This document shows, in pieces, positions 24,100 through 33,016 of a DNA stretch of 64,000 bases. Made by a program: the position numbers and the translations under genes. Position 1 is the stretch's first letter, and each line of letters begins with the position of its first letter. Under the pieces are notes generated by a model, which ran no database searches, was not told the origin of the DNA, and saw only the letters and a program-made list of their open reading frames with translations. Source of the DNA: Candidatus Poribacteria bacterium (GTDB lineage Bacteria > Poribacteria > WGA-4E > WGA-3G); contig VXPE01000045.1 in assembly GCA_009839745.1 (NCBI GenBank), positions 1-64,000 of the forward strand, read 5' to 3'.

Positions 24100-25611
24100 C
24101 TAATTCCCTAAGTCGTATAATTCACCGTATTTCGTTCGGAGGTAGGCTATATAAGGTTTAATGGAGAGCGGACCGCCGGTTGCGCCTTGGATAATTTCCG
24201 GTGCCGTGTATTTCGATCCGTGCTGGTAAAGATTCTCCTTCAACCAATCGTGGAGTGTGGTGAACTGACCCTTCTCGATTTCAGAAGGAATATCAGGGTG
24301 CGCTTGGCGTGCCGCCGAGAAGAATTGCGCTCCCAAAATATTGCCCAACGTATAGCCTTGAAATGAACCTCCAATCAACCCATAATACCAGTGGACATCC
24401 TGCAAAACACCGTCTTTATCATCAGGCGGGACGATACCGAAATCGGCTTCAAACCGTTCACGCCATGCCGCCGGCAAATCTCGAATCTCCAAATTGCCTT
24501 CCAAGAGTGCCAGCTCGAAATCGAAACGCAACATGACATGGAGGTTATAGGTAACTTCGTCTGCATTCGTGCGAATGAGGGAACGTTCCACTTTGTTAAT
24601 CGCACGATGAAACGTATCTAAGGGGACAGCACCCAATTGTTCGGGAAAAACGCTTTGAAGTCGGGGATAGAAGTGTTGCCAAAACCCTCGGCTCCGTCCC
24701 ACAATATTTTCCCAGAGCCTCGACTGACTCTCATGCACGCCCGATGAAGTGCCACCTGCGAGCGGTGTGCCTTCCAAGTCCATGCGAATCCCCTGTTCAT
24801 AGAGGGCATGCCCGGTTTCGTGTAGGGTGCTGAAGAGGGCATCGCCAAGGAAATTCTCTTTTGAACGGGTCGTGATCCTTACATCACCGAGTGAGAACTT
24901 CGTCATAAATGGGTGGTGCGTCTTATCTTGCCTGCCACGATTTAAATCGTAACCGAACCTCTGGGAGACCTCTAAGCCAAACGCGAGTTGTTTCTCCTCG
25001 GGAAAATGTTGGTGCAAACACGAATCGTCGGCGAGTGCTTGCGATGTAATCGCAGCGGCAATCGGCACGAGTTCTTGACGTAACTCCGCAAAGACACGAC
25101 TGACATCGGTCGCCTTCATCCCGTAATCGCTGGATTCAATGGATGGATCGGCGATGTGTTCATACCCTGGAAAGAAATCAGCCGCCTGTCGGCTATAGTC
25201 GAGTGTTTTCTCCAGATAGGGACGGACCCGTTCAAAGTCATTCGCGGGACGTGCTTCCGTCCAGACCTGATAAGATTCGGATGTATGGCTGGTCACCTCT
25301 GCCATGAATTCAGCGGGTATTTTCGTCGCACGTTCGTAGTTTCTCCGCGTAACACGGAGCAGACTGGCTTCATCGGAATCGTAAGCGAGGCTTTTTTCAT
25401 ACGGTTCGAGGGTGTCGAGTAACCGTCCTATTTCAGGGTCGGTCAACTTTTCGTGTGCCAATCGGCGAAGTGTCGCACTTTGTCGTCCCCGAGCCGGGGC
25501 ACCCCCGGGGGGCATATACGTGGTTTGATCCCAGTAGAGGAGTCCGGCAGCGGAGGCGATATCATTCGCCTCAAGCAGATGGGTTTTGAGTTGTTGGAAT
25601 TTGGACTGCAT
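24100..25611 (-). CDS. M32 family metallocarboxypeptidase (Taq carboxypeptidase type)
   Basis: The 503-residue protein matches M32 carboxypeptidases throughout. These zinc enzymes remove C-terminal amino acids and belong to the cytosolic family with broad specificity. The zinc motif is HETGHALYEQG (HExxH, about residue 258). The downstream metal ligand lies in SSGVHESQSRLWENIVGRS, and the conserved IRTNADEVTYNLHV and GNILGAQF regions follow. The start ATG at 25611 opens with a helical M32 N-terminus (AAGLLYWDQTTYMPPGG). Length is normal for the family. It is monocistronic, with a divergent promoter region toward pstS. Confidence 0.95.
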   Translation of the reverse strand: MQSKFQQLKTHLLEANDIASAAGLLYWDQTTYMPPGGAPARGRQSATLRRLAHEKLTDPEIGRLLDTLEPYEKSLAYDSDEASLLRVTRRNYERATKIPAEFMAEVTSHTSESYQVWTEARPANDFERVRPYLEKTLDYSRQAADFFPGYEHIADPSIESSDYGMKATDVSRVFAELRQELVPIAAAITSQALADDSCLHQHFPEEKQLAFGLEVSQRFGYDLNRGRQDKTHHPFMTKFSLGDVRITTRSKENFLGDALFSTLHETGHALYEQGIRMDLEGTPLAGGTSSGVHESQSRLWENIVGRSRGFWQHFYPRLQSVFPEQLGAVPLDTFHRAINKVERSLIRTNADEVTYNLHVMLRFDFELALLEGNLEIRDLPAAWRERFEADFGIVPPDDKDGVLQDVHWYYGLIGGSFQGYTLGNILGAQFFSAARQAHPDIPSEIEKGQFTTLHDWLKENLYQHGSKYTAPEIIQGATGGPLSIKPYIAYLRTKYGELYDLGN

Positions 25612-25798
25612 TATATTTCTCCCAGCAAATTTATTATCCTATTCTATCACAGGCGGGTTCTGAAATCAATCAATTTCGGAAAAATAAAAGTTGATAGCGG
25701 ACGCGGAAACCTTGGGGAAATCCGCAGAAACACCCAAGCAAAAACCCCCTACGGGTTCGAGATCTTGTTAAGCAATTCATTATTGCTTAGGCAATTAA

Positions 25799-25849
25799 TA
25801 ACAATTGCGAATTTTGTCTTACTTTCGTAACAATTGTATGTTACAATTT
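25799..25849 (+). promoter_or_regulatory. Promoter and repeated operator-like sequence upstream of pstS
   Basis: TTACTT (25819-25824) and TACAAT (25842-25847) have a 17-bp spacer. TAACAATTG is found at 25799-25807 and again at 25828-25836, with a related TTACAATTT at 25841-25849. One copy is in the spacer and one is just upstream of the -35. This layout would suit a PhoB-like regulator, though the words are not the Escherichia coli Pho box. The segment 25612-25798 upstream has a small hairpin (AAGCAAT/ATTGCTT) and no gene. Confidence 0.4.
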
Positions 25850-25879
25850 AGGTTAGAATTTTGTGAGAGAGGGAGATTG

Positions 25880-26806
25880 ATGCGAATAAAGGGTCGGATC
25901 TGCTTCACGACTCCATATCTGCTCATCGCTTTGGTATGTTGCTTCGTCATGAACGGATGTTCACCGAAAGACGATACAAGCGTTGCGAAGACAGAGGACA
26001 CACAATTCACCATCAAAAATAAAGGTTCAGACACGATGGTGAATCTGGCACAAGCATGGGCTGAAAAGTATACGGAGATCACCACGACTGCCTCGGTGGA
26101 GGTATCGGGTGGCGGTTCTGGAACGGGTGTCGCTGCACTTATTAATGGCACGGTAGATATTGCGAATTGCAGTCGACAGATTAAGCCAAAAGAGCTGGAA
26201 CTTGCGACGCAAAATACGGGTAAAGTCCCGCAGGAATTCATCGTCGGCTACGATGCCCTCGCCGTCTATGTGCACCGAGACACACCCATTGATAGAATTA
26301 CCATTATTCAACTTGCAGAAATTTATGGTGAGAACGGCACAATAAGCAAATGGAGCGAGCTCGGTATATCGCATAGCGATTGTCCGAGTGACAAAATTAT
26401 CCGCATCAGCCGTCAATCTAATTCCGGCACTTATTTCTATTTTCGCGAAGCCCTTCTCGGTAAAAGTCGTGATTTTCGCATCGGTTCGTTGGATTTACAC
26501 GGTTCCAAAGACGTCGTAGAAGTTGTCGGAAGGACCCCGTGTGCTATCGGTTACAGCGGCATGGGATATGCCACCTCACATGTGAAAATGTTAGAGGTCG
26601 CTGCTGACTCCAATTCGCTTTACTATCCCCCAAATCTTGAAAATGTCCTTGCCAAAACCTACCCTATCGCGCGTCCCTTATACATGTATTCCCTCGGTGA
26701 ACCTGCGGGAGAAGTAAAAATATATCTCGATTGGATCTTGTCAGCAGCCGGGCAAGAAATCGTTAAGAAACTCGGCTTCGTCCCTTTAGAAAATAATCAA
26801 AAATAA
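25880..26806 (+). CDS. pstS: Phosphate-binding lipoprotein PstS
   Basis: The 308-residue protein starts at ATG 25880, with GGGAG 5 nt upstream. A lipoprotein signal ends FVMNGC. The binding domain has KGSDTMVNLAQAWAEKY, the glycine-rich phosphate loop VSGGGSGTGVAALINGT, DIANCSRQIKP, VGYDALAVYVH and ISRQSNSGTYFYFRE. All of these are features of periplasmic phosphate-binding PstS proteins. It delivers phosphate to the PstC/PstA channel encoded immediately downstream (2-bp gap). It is the first gene of an unusually large Pst locus. Confidence 0.93.
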   Translation: MRIKGRICFTTPYLLIALVCCFVMNGCSPKDDTSVAKTEDTQFTIKNKGSDTMVNLAQAWAEKYTEITTTASVEVSGGGSGTGVAALINGTVDIANCSRQIKPKELELATQNTGKVPQEFIVGYDALAVYVHRDTPIDRITIIQLAEIYGENGTISKWSELGISHSDCPSDKIIRISRQSNSGTYFYFREALLGKSRDFRIGSLDLHGSKDVVEVVGRTPCAIGYSGMGYATSHVKMLEVAADSNSLYYPPNLENVLAKTYPIARPLYMYSLGEPAGEVKIYLDWILSAAGQEIVKKLGFVPLENNQK

Positions 26807-26808
26807 AT

Positions 26809-27717
26809 ATGAACATCCTACGCAAAAAAAGCGCGGCAAATCTACCATTTTCCGAGACAGCGATTGAATTATTTATCCGTCTGTGTGGTATCAGTTCCAT
26901 TCTCTTTGTATTCGGTATCTTCTTTTTTGTCTTTCGGGAGGGTGCCGGTTTCCTTTTCGGGGGTTTAGATTTAGGGCAATTTCTGACGAGTGTAGAGTGG
27001 CAACCGACCTCATTGAACAATAAAAGATATGGGGCATTTGCGCTGATCGTTGGCACTTTCAGCGTCACCCTTTTAGCCATGTGTATCGCTGTTCCGTTTG
27101 GGCTTGGGGCGGCAATCTTTGTATCGGAGTTCTGTAGTCCAAAACTGAGAGAAACATTTAAGATCATCATCGAACTGCTCGCGGCTATCCCGTCCGTTGT
27201 GTGGGGGTTCATCGGATTGACCCTGATGAATCAATTGATTATCACAGTGTTCAAAGCCCCTATTGGGTTAACAATGCTCAACGGCAGTATCATGCTGGCA
27301 TTGATGAGTGTGCCGATTATCGTTTCTATCGCGGAAGATGCCTTAAAAGCTGTCCCGGATTCCTATCGTGAAGCGGCGGAGGCACTCGGTGCGACTCGAT
27401 GGCAAGTGGTGTATCGTGTGCTTTTACCCGCTGCCAAAAACGGACTCCTCGCAGCCGTGCTCCTCGGTGCCGCACGCTCTATCGGTGAAACGATGGCTGT
27501 GCTTATGGCGACGGGACACTCTGTTAACATTCCATCGGGGCCTCTCTCTTGGATTCGCACGCTCACGGCGACAATCGCGGCTGAGTTGGGTGAAGTCGCA
27601 AGAGGCGATGAACACTATCAAGTCCTCTTTATCATCGGTATCTTGTTGTTTACGATTACCTTTGTGGTGAACCTCATCGCCGATTTAGTAATTAAAGGCA
27701 TCCGTCAGGATTTTTAA
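26809..27717 (+). CDS. pstC: Phosphate ABC permease PstC
   Basis: The 302-residue inner-membrane protein has six hydrophobic segments and the periplasmic loop after helix 1 typical of PstC. The EAA coupling loop reads DSYREAAEALGATRWQVVYR (about 184-203). The ending ALVLG-like SIGETMAVLMATGHSVNIP and the cytoplasmic N-terminus also match. It follows pstS by 2 bp. With PstA it forms the phosphate channel. The next gene, pstA, is 188 bp away, an unusually long gap for a pst operon; the gap has no gene. Confidence 0.93.
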   Translation: MNILRKKSAANLPFSETAIELFIRLCGISSILFVFGIFFFVFREGAGFLFGGLDLGQFLTSVEWQPTSLNNKRYGAFALIVGTFSVTLLAMCIAVPFGLGAAIFVSEFCSPKLRETFKIIIELLAAIPSVVWGFIGLTLMNQLIITVFKAPIGLTMLNGSIMLALMSVPIIVSIAEDALKAVPDSYREAAEALGATRWQVVYRVLLPAAKNGLLAAVLLGAARSIGETMAVLMATGHSVNIPSGPLSWIRTLTATIAAELGEVARGDEHYQVLFIIGILLFTITFVVNLIADLVIKGIRQDF

Positions 27718-27905
27718 ACTATTAACTCTGGGCATCGTTCCAAATGTAAAGCAAAGACAAATTATGCCATTTAAGGAAACCTAATTTCATTCCACGATGG
27801 TGTCTGGTGAATTCAGAAACCTCTACACACCTATAGCAGGTTGGAATTAACTGGAAACCGTTGTGAAACGAAGTGGCGCAACGTCCAGATTTCCATAATT
27901 AAAAA

Positions 27906-28790
27906 ATGTTTATAGAAACAGAAATCAGCAAACACAAGCGGTGGACAGAGAATGTGATGCGAATCTTCTTTCTTGTGATGACAAGTCTGATGATTCTTCC
28001 ATTACTTCTCATCGTCGGTTATCTTATTTACAAAGCATTACCGGTCCTCTCACCGGAGTTCCTATTCACGAATCCGAAGGACAACATGCGTGCGGGGGGG
28101 CTCTGGGCTCCCTTCTTAGGGACGATCTATTTGGTGGTCGTCTCCTTATTGGTATCGGCACCGATTGGCGTATTCGCTGCAGTATACCTCAATGAGTATG
28201 CCCGTGAGAGTTGGTTCACACGTATCACGAATTTAGCGGTTGTGAACCTTGCGGGTGTCCCGAGTATCGTCCATGCGTTGTTCGGGGTTGGTGCCTTCGT
28301 GCTTTTCGCGGGTTTAGGAGAATCCATTTTAGCAGCGTCCCTCACGTTAGCCATCATGACGCTCCCGGTCATCATCGCCAGCACGACGGAAGCCCTCAAA
28401 GCCGTCCCGATGTCGTTTCGAGAGGCGTGCTGGAACCTTGGGGCGACGCGCTGGCAAACGATTCGCCGTATCGTTATCCCTAACTCCATCAGCGGCATTT
28501 TGACGGGTGTTATCTTACAGGTATCGCGAGCAGCAGGTGAAACTGCACCCATTATGTTCACGGGTGCAGTTTTTTATAAAGCTATTGCGGAAGGAAACCT
28601 TTTCGCCTATAATATAATGGAACAGTGTATGGCACTCTCGCTACACCTCTTTACGATTTCCACACAGGTGCCGGACGTTACGGAGGGCATTCCGTATGGG
28701 ACTGCGGTTGTCCTTGTTGGCAGTGTCTTACTCGTCAATGCAGCAGCGATTGTGCTAAGGGTGTATCTCCGAACTCGGAAAAAGTGGTAG
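27906..28790 (+). CDS. pstA: Phosphate ABC permease PstA
   Basis: The 294-residue protein has six membrane segments and the PstA hallmarks GGLWAPFLGTIYLVVVSLLV, NLAGVPSIVHALFG, the coupling loop MSFREACWNLGATRWQTIRR and SRAAGETAPIMFTGAVFY. It forms the second half of the phosphate channel. The start ATG follows TAATTAAAAA without a clear Shine-Dalgarno. After it come a 175-bp gap, a K+ channel gene and then the ATPase genes, so the usual pstA-pstB adjacency is broken. Confidence 0.93.
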   Translation: MFIETEISKHKRWTENVMRIFFLVMTSLMILPLLLIVGYLIYKALPVLSPEFLFTNPKDNMRAGGLWAPFLGTIYLVVVSLLVSAPIGVFAAVYLNEYARESWFTRITNLAVVNLAGVPSIVHALFGVGAFVLFAGLGESILAASLTLAIMTLPVIIASTTEALKAVPMSFREACWNLGATRWQTIRRIVIPNSISGILTGVILQVSRAAGETAPIMFTGAVFYKAIAEGNLFAYNIMEQCMALSLHLFTISTQVPDVTEGIPYGTAVVLVGSVLLVNAAAIVLRVYLRTRKKW

Positions 28791-28877
28791 GATGGCTGTC
28801 AGCGGTCAGAAGAATAGTCGGCTGTCGGTAAGAGGGTTTTGGATCACCAGACGCTTCTTAAGTATTCCGCAAAGATC

Positions 28878-28892
28878 GCGAGTACAACTCGC
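28878..28892. repeat. Short hairpin repeat of the 'CTCCTAC' family
   Basis: GCGAGT-ACA-ACTCGC is a perfect 6-bp stem followed by TCCTACAAGA. The same design (G/C-rich palindrome followed by CTCTACGA or CCCTACGA) is seen at 30502-30518 and 50508-50526. Confidence 0.5.
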
Positions 28893-28965
28893 TCCTACAA
28901 GAAAACATTGCCGCCGAATTACCCAATTAAGTTAAGCTTCATACGGTTTTCGACAACTATAAAGA

Positions 28966-29724
28966 ATGAACAAAGAGAAATTACGAGCGATCATTGAAGG
29001 AAACATTGTCAGCGGAATAATCCAGTTCCTGATTCTCGCTTCCGCTGTCGTCTTTGTGCTTGAATCTGATAGTGAGGACCCCCATGCCCCTCACTTCATT
29101 TTGTTGGACTCGGTATTTTTTGGTCTATTTTCGATCGAATATATCCTACGCGTCTATATGGAACCCAGAAAGCGGGATTTCATTTTCAGTTTCTATGGCA
29201 TCATAGACCTACTCGCGATTCTACCATCTCTGTTCCTTTTGCCGGGCTTCCGTGTACTTAGAATACTACGGTTTCTACGAATTTTCAGGATCTTCAAAGC
29301 GACCCGATTTATTTTAGCGGTAGACCGACTCACCGAGGCATTGAATGAAATCCGACGGGAACTTTTGGCACTGGTCATCCTGTCATTAATGTTAGTCTAT
29401 CTCGCTGCGTGTGGTATCCATTATTTTGAAAGAGAAAAGCAACCCGAAGAATTCGGAACCATTCTTGATTCCATGTGGTGGGCTATTGTAACACTCACAA
29501 CAGTCGGTTACGGAGATGTCTATCCGATAACACCGGGTGGCAAAATTTTCACTGCCCTTGTCACTCTTGTTGGCGTGGGATTAATCGCCATCCCGTCTGG
29601 ACTCTTAGCCTCAGTTTTAACGGAAGCACGGGTGGAACGGAAAATAGAGGAAGAAAGTGAAGAAAACGTGAAAAACGCATCCACGGAAGGCAGTGACGCA
29701 ACACATGCAAACAAATACCCCTAA
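28966..29724 (+). CDS. Voltage-gated-type potassium channel
   Basis: The 252-residue six-helix channel has an S1-S4 voltage-sensor region whose S4 is RVLRILRFLRIFRIFKATR (about 97-115, positive residues every third position). It has a pore helix (GTILDSMWWAIVTL) and the selectivity filter TTVGYGDVYP (about 182). A cytoplasmic, highly charged C-terminal tail follows (EARVERKIEEESEENVK). This is the KvAP/Kch-like layout. It lies between pstA and the first pstB-like gene and overlaps the start of the latter, so it is probably co-transcribed with phosphate transport genes. Functional linkage through charge balance during phosphate uptake is speculation. Confidence 0.92.
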   Translation: MNKEKLRAIIEGNIVSGIIQFLILASAVVFVLESDSEDPHAPHFILLDSVFFGLFSIEYILRVYMEPRKRDFIFSFYGIIDLLAILPSLFLLPGFRVLRILRFLRIFRIFKATRFILAVDRLTEALNEIRRELLALVILSLMLVYLAACGIHYFEREKQPEEFGTILDSMWWAIVTLTTVGYGDVYPITPGGKIFTALVTLVGVGLIAIPSGLLASVLTEARVERKIEEESEENVKNASTEGSDATHANKYP

Positions 29725-30490
29725 CGGTTCACAAAGCGCGCCTCTAATTGAGATTACCGATCTGAAGGTGCATTATGGAAACACCTCCGCCCTGAACGGT
29801 GTCTCCTTCGATGTATATCAGAACGAGATCCTCGGTATCATTGGTCCTGCGCAATCCGGTAAAACAACGCTCCTGAAAGTTATCAACAGAACATTGGAAT
29901 TTACGCCGGACACAACCGTAGCAGGATCGGTGAAACTCGATGGCGAAGATATTAGCACAATTAGCGATGTCTACGGCTTACGCCGCCGGATCGGTATGGT
30001 GCAGCCCTTACCGGTGGGGCTGCCGCTTTCCATCTATGATAACGTGGCTTTTGCACCACGCACAGCCGGTATCCGCGCAAGATCGGAATTAGACGAAATC
30101 GTTGAACGGTGTTTACAGCAAGCAGCACTCTGGGAAGAGGTGAAGGACCGGTTGAACACGCTCGGCACTAAATTATCGGGTGGACAACAACAACGCTTGA
30201 CGATCGCGCGTGCGCTTTCGCATCAACCAGACATCCTCTGCCTCGACGAATTCTCAATCGCTGTTGATCCTGTTACAACGATGCGTATTGAAGAGGTGCT
30301 CAAAACTTTACGAACAGAAATGACGATTCTGCTCGTCACGAATTTGGTGCAACAGGCAAAACGGTTGGCGAACCGCACTGCCTTTTTTCTCAACGGGGAC
30401 CTCATCGAAATTGATACAACAGATATAATTTTCTCTGAAAATCCATCAGAGCAAGCGACTTACGACTACGTGAACGGGACCTTTGGATAA
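29705..30490 (+). CDS. pstB: PstB-like ATPase 1, switch histidine replaced
   Basis: The 261-residue ATPase begins at ATG 29705, inside the K+ channel 3' end; an in-frame GTG at 29693 is an alternative. Walker A is GPAQSGKTT, Q-loop IGMVQPLPVGLP, signature intact LSGGQQQR, Walker B ILCLDEFSIAVDP (Phe in place of the usual Pro). The H-loop reads VTNLVQQAK, where PstB normally has VTHNMQQA, so the switch His is Asn. Overall similarity to PstB is clear (DISTISDVYGLRRRIGMV). With an intact signature but defective catalytic H-loop, it looks like one half of an asymmetric heterodimer with PstB-like 2. It precedes that gene closely. Confidence 0.88.
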   Translation: MQTNTPNGSQSAPLIEITDLKVHYGNTSALNGVSFDVYQNEILGIIGPAQSGKTTLLKVINRTLEFTPDTTVAGSVKLDGEDISTISDVYGLRRRIGMVQPLPVGLPLSIYDNVAFAPRTAGIRARSELDEIVERCLQQAALWEEVKDRLNTLGTKLSGGQQQRLTIARALSHQPDILCLDEFSIAVDPVTTMRIEEVLKTLRTEMTILLVTNLVQQAKRLANRTAFFLNGDLIEIDTTDIIFSENPSEQATYDYVNGTFG

Positions 30491-30501
30491 GAAAAAAAAC
30501 G

Positions 30502-30518
30502 GGCTGGGTAACCCAGCC
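30502..30518. repeat. Perfect short palindrome between the first two pstB-like genes
   Basis: GGCTGGGT-A-ACCCAGCC forms an 8-bp stem with a 1-nt centre, followed by TCTACGAAAAAG, only 12 nt before the next ATG. It belongs to the hairpin family also seen at 28878 and 50508. It could block ribosome access or stabilise the RNA between the two genes. Confidence 0.65.
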
Positions 30519-30530
30519 TCTACGAAAAAG

Positions 30531-31295
30531 ATGAATTATAGCATTGAAACTGAAAATCTCAACCTCTGGTATGGTGACTTCCAAGCCCTCATTGATGTGA
30601 GCGTCAGGATACGCGACGGCCAAATAACTTCGCTTATCGGTCCTTCTGGATGTGGGAAATCAACACTATTGCGCTGCTTCAACCGCGTCAATGAACGCTA
30701 CGGTAACGTTACGACGAAAGGGACAATCGAGATTCTGGGAAAAAATATCTATGATGCGGATGTCTCTTTGCCGGAACTCCGAAAAGCCGTGGGTATGGTG
30801 TTCCAAAGACCAAATCCATTGCCGATTTCAGTCTACGAAAATATACTGTTCGGTTTGCGTATCCACTCTCCAATACGGAGTATGACCCGAACAGAATCAG
30901 ATCAGATTGTTGAAGAGGCACTTACATCCGTCTTCCTCTGGGAGGATCTGAAGGACAAATTGAAGGTGCGGGCGACATCACTCCAACTTGAACAGCAGCA
31001 AAAACTCTGTATCGCGCGTTTGCTACCGCTGAAACCCAAAGTCATTCTGATGGATGAACCCTGCTCCGCGTTAGACGCGAAAGGCACGCTCGCTGTTGAA
31101 GAACTCATGGAAGCCCTTGCGGGGACATATACATTCCTTATCGTAACGCACAACATGGCACAGGCACGGCGAGTCAGTACGGAGTGTATCTATATGTTCC
31201 TCGGCGAACTTATTGAACACAGAGAAACACAAGCCCTCTTTGAAACACCTCAACACCCTAAAACCGCGGATTACGTCCAAATGCGATACGGATAA
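30531..31295 (+). CDS. pstB: PstB-like ATPase 2, ABC signature lost
   Basis: The product is 254 residues from ATG 30531, preceded by a palindrome; a TTG at 30483 overlapping the previous gene is less likely. Walker A GPSGCGKST, Q-loop MVFQRPNPLPIS, Walker B VILMDEPCSALD and the switch His VTHNMAQAR are consensus PstB. The signature is not: where LSGGQQQR is expected the sequence is LQLEQQQKL. PstB-like 1 has the opposite defect, so a heterodimer would have one consensus site (this Walker A/B/His with the partner's LSGGQ) and one degenerate site. It otherwise matches PstB in length and in the RCFNRVNERY segment. Confidence 0.88.
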   Translation: MNYSIETENLNLWYGDFQALIDVSVRIRDGQITSLIGPSGCGKSTLLRCFNRVNERYGNVTTKGTIEILGKNIYDADVSLPELRKAVGMVFQRPNPLPISVYENILFGLRIHSPIRSMTRTESDQIVEEALTSVFLWEDLKDKLKVRATSLQLEQQQKLCIARLLPLKPKVILMDEPCSALDAKGTLAVEELMEALAGTYTFLIVTHNMAQARRVSTECIYMFLGELIEHRETQALFETPQHPKTADYVQMRYG

Positions 31296-31339
31296 GAATA
31301 ACTGTCAGCCATCAGTTTCCGTCATTAGGATACCCAATC

Positions 31340-32167
31340 ATGAATTCCTCAATGATCCGTTCAGAACTCAGAAAAAAAATCGCTTTGCAGGGGGGGGCTG
31401 TCATTATAGTGGGAGCCGTGTTTGTTTTTTTCTGGAACAACCTTAGAAAAACAGCGGAGGCTCACATTCAAACGTCATCAACCTCTCGTATCTCCGGTAT
31501 ATTGCCCAGTCTCATCAGCGATCTCAATCTGATTCTACCCATCAGCCTTTTGGCGGTTTTATTCGGGGTAGCTTGCGCTTTTTACTTAGAAGAATGGTGT
31601 CCAGTAACAAGTTGGATTCGAGGTTTTATCGGAAGCCAAGTCAACTTTTTGACTGAAATTCCTTCACTCTTATACGGACTTTTAGCAATCATGGTTATTT
31701 TCAGCGACACCGGCGTTCTCAAAGAGATCGGCGCCCTTCCGCCTGCCGAGAACGTGAATGAATCTGGATCAGAAGTCGCTCTCTTTCAACGGAACACGTT
31801 GGTGTTTTACGCAGAGACTTTAATTTTCATTCTGATGGCAATGCCAATAGCAATCAAAACAACCCAAGAGGCACTTCGATCTGTTGCGACACCCATCCGT
31901 GAATCTGCCTACGTCTTAGGTGCCACTCAATGGCAAGTCTTAACGAAACAGGTCGTGCCGCTTGCCTTTCCAAAAATGCTTGCAGGCGGATGTCGATCGA
32001 TGTCTCGGGCACTCGCGGGAGCTGCCTTACTTATCGGTATCCATATACCGAGCCATACAACAGGTCCCAGAGGCATACCCGATAGATTCGTGTTATTCTT
32101 AGGCGGAGCACTGCTATTGAGCACTATTTCCAGCTTTTTAACGATTGAATCCGGAACCCATAAGTAA
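31340..32167 (+). CDS. Divergent PstA/PstC-like ABC permease
   Basis: The 275-residue inner-membrane protein has about six hydrophobic segments and a PstA-like coupling loop, PIRESAYVLGATQWQVLTKQ (about 183-202). SLLYGLLAIMVIF is in the position of the PstA/PstC VPSVVYG helix. It lacks the PstC periplasmic loop and the conserved phosphate-channel wording seen in the two upstream permeases. AGGA lies 10 nt before the ATG. It is flanked by two pstB-like genes, suggesting a second, modified transporter assembled with PstB-like 3, or an accessory subunit. Confidence 0.82.
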   Translation: MNSSMIRSELRKKIALQGGAVIIVGAVFVFFWNNLRKTAEAHIQTSSTSRISGILPSLISDLNLILPISLLAVLFGVACAFYLEEWCPVTSWIRGFIGSQVNFLTEIPSLLYGLLAIMVIFSDTGVLKEIGALPPAENVNESGSEVALFQRNTLVFYAETLIFILMAMPIAIKTTQEALRSVATPIRESAYVLGATQWQVLTKQVVPLAFPKMLAGGCRSMSRALAGAALLIGIHIPSHTTGPRGIPDRFVLFLGGALLLSTISSFLTIESGTHK

Positions 32168-32175
32168 AAAAAACG

Positions 32176-32949
32176 ATGCAGACGAAAACAGAAGACCCCA
32201 TTCTGAGCACCCATAACTTAAATGTGTGGTATGGCGATCATCAGATTCTGAACACCCTCTCGTTTGAGGTCCAACCGAGACAGGTAACAGCACTCATGGG
32301 TCCTGCCAATTGCGGTAAAAGCACACTTGTCCGGTGCTTCAATCGTTTAAATGACTTTACGCCGAATTTCAGGTTCAGCGGCGAAATACTTTTTAAAGGC
32401 AGTAACATGTATGCCAAAAAGGCAGATGTCACCGCCATTCGGAAAAAGATTGGAATGGTGTTCCGAAAACCTGAATTATTTCGTTGCTCTATCTATGGGA
32501 ATGTGGCATACGGGGCTCGGATAGCAGGCATACAGCAATCTTCACACCTTGATAGCATCGTTCAGAAAAGCCTGCTAAGAGCCGGACTTTGGAATGAAGT
32601 GGAACCTATTTTGCACGGAGATCCAAAACATCTCTCAATCGGACAGCAACAACTTCTCTGTACGGCGCGGGCATTAGCGGTTGACCCCGAAATCCTGATA
32701 TTTGATGAGCCGTGTGGGGAACTGGACCCGATCGCAACCGTTAAAATCGAGACGCTCATACGAGATCTCGCAAACGATTACACCCTTATCTTCGTCACGA
32801 ATAAAAGGCGGCAAGCGGCGCGTGTTTCTGATGTCGCGGGGTTTCTCTACTGCGGGGAATTGATCGAATTCGGAACAACGGAAAAGATTTTCACAAATCC
32901 ACAAGATACAAGAACAGAGCAATATGTGACAGGTGCTTTAAGCTATTAA
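32176..32949 (+). CDS. PstB-like ATPase 3, degenerate Q-loop, signature and switch
   Basis: The 257-residue protein is plainly PstB-related (GPANCGKSTLVRCFNRLND, ILIFDEPCGELDP). It departs from consensus in three ATPase motifs: the Q-loop Gln is Arg (GMVFRKPEL), the signature is LSIGQQQLL in place of LSGGQQQR, and the switch His is Asn (FVTNKRRQAAR). Walker A and B are intact, so it may bind ATP but is unlikely to hydrolyse it efficiently as a homodimer. It starts 8 bp after the third permease and precedes phoU. A regulatory or structural role, or heterodimer formation with another PstB, is inferred. Confidence 0.85.
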   Translation: MQTKTEDPILSTHNLNVWYGDHQILNTLSFEVQPRQVTALMGPANCGKSTLVRCFNRLNDFTPNFRFSGEILFKGSNMYAKKADVTAIRKKIGMVFRKPELFRCSIYGNVAYGARIAGIQQSSHLDSIVQKSLLRAGLWNEVEPILHGDPKHLSIGQQQLLCTARALAVDPEILIFDEPCGELDPIATVKIETLIRDLANDYTLIFVTNKRRQAARVSDVAGFLYCGELIEFGTTEKIFTNPQDTRTEQYVTGALSY

Positions 32950-33016
32950 ATCTGGGCACGACTCCTTGTGCAAGCCTATAGAGGAGACCTGCGGGACAAT
33001 ATTACGCGGTGGTTTT

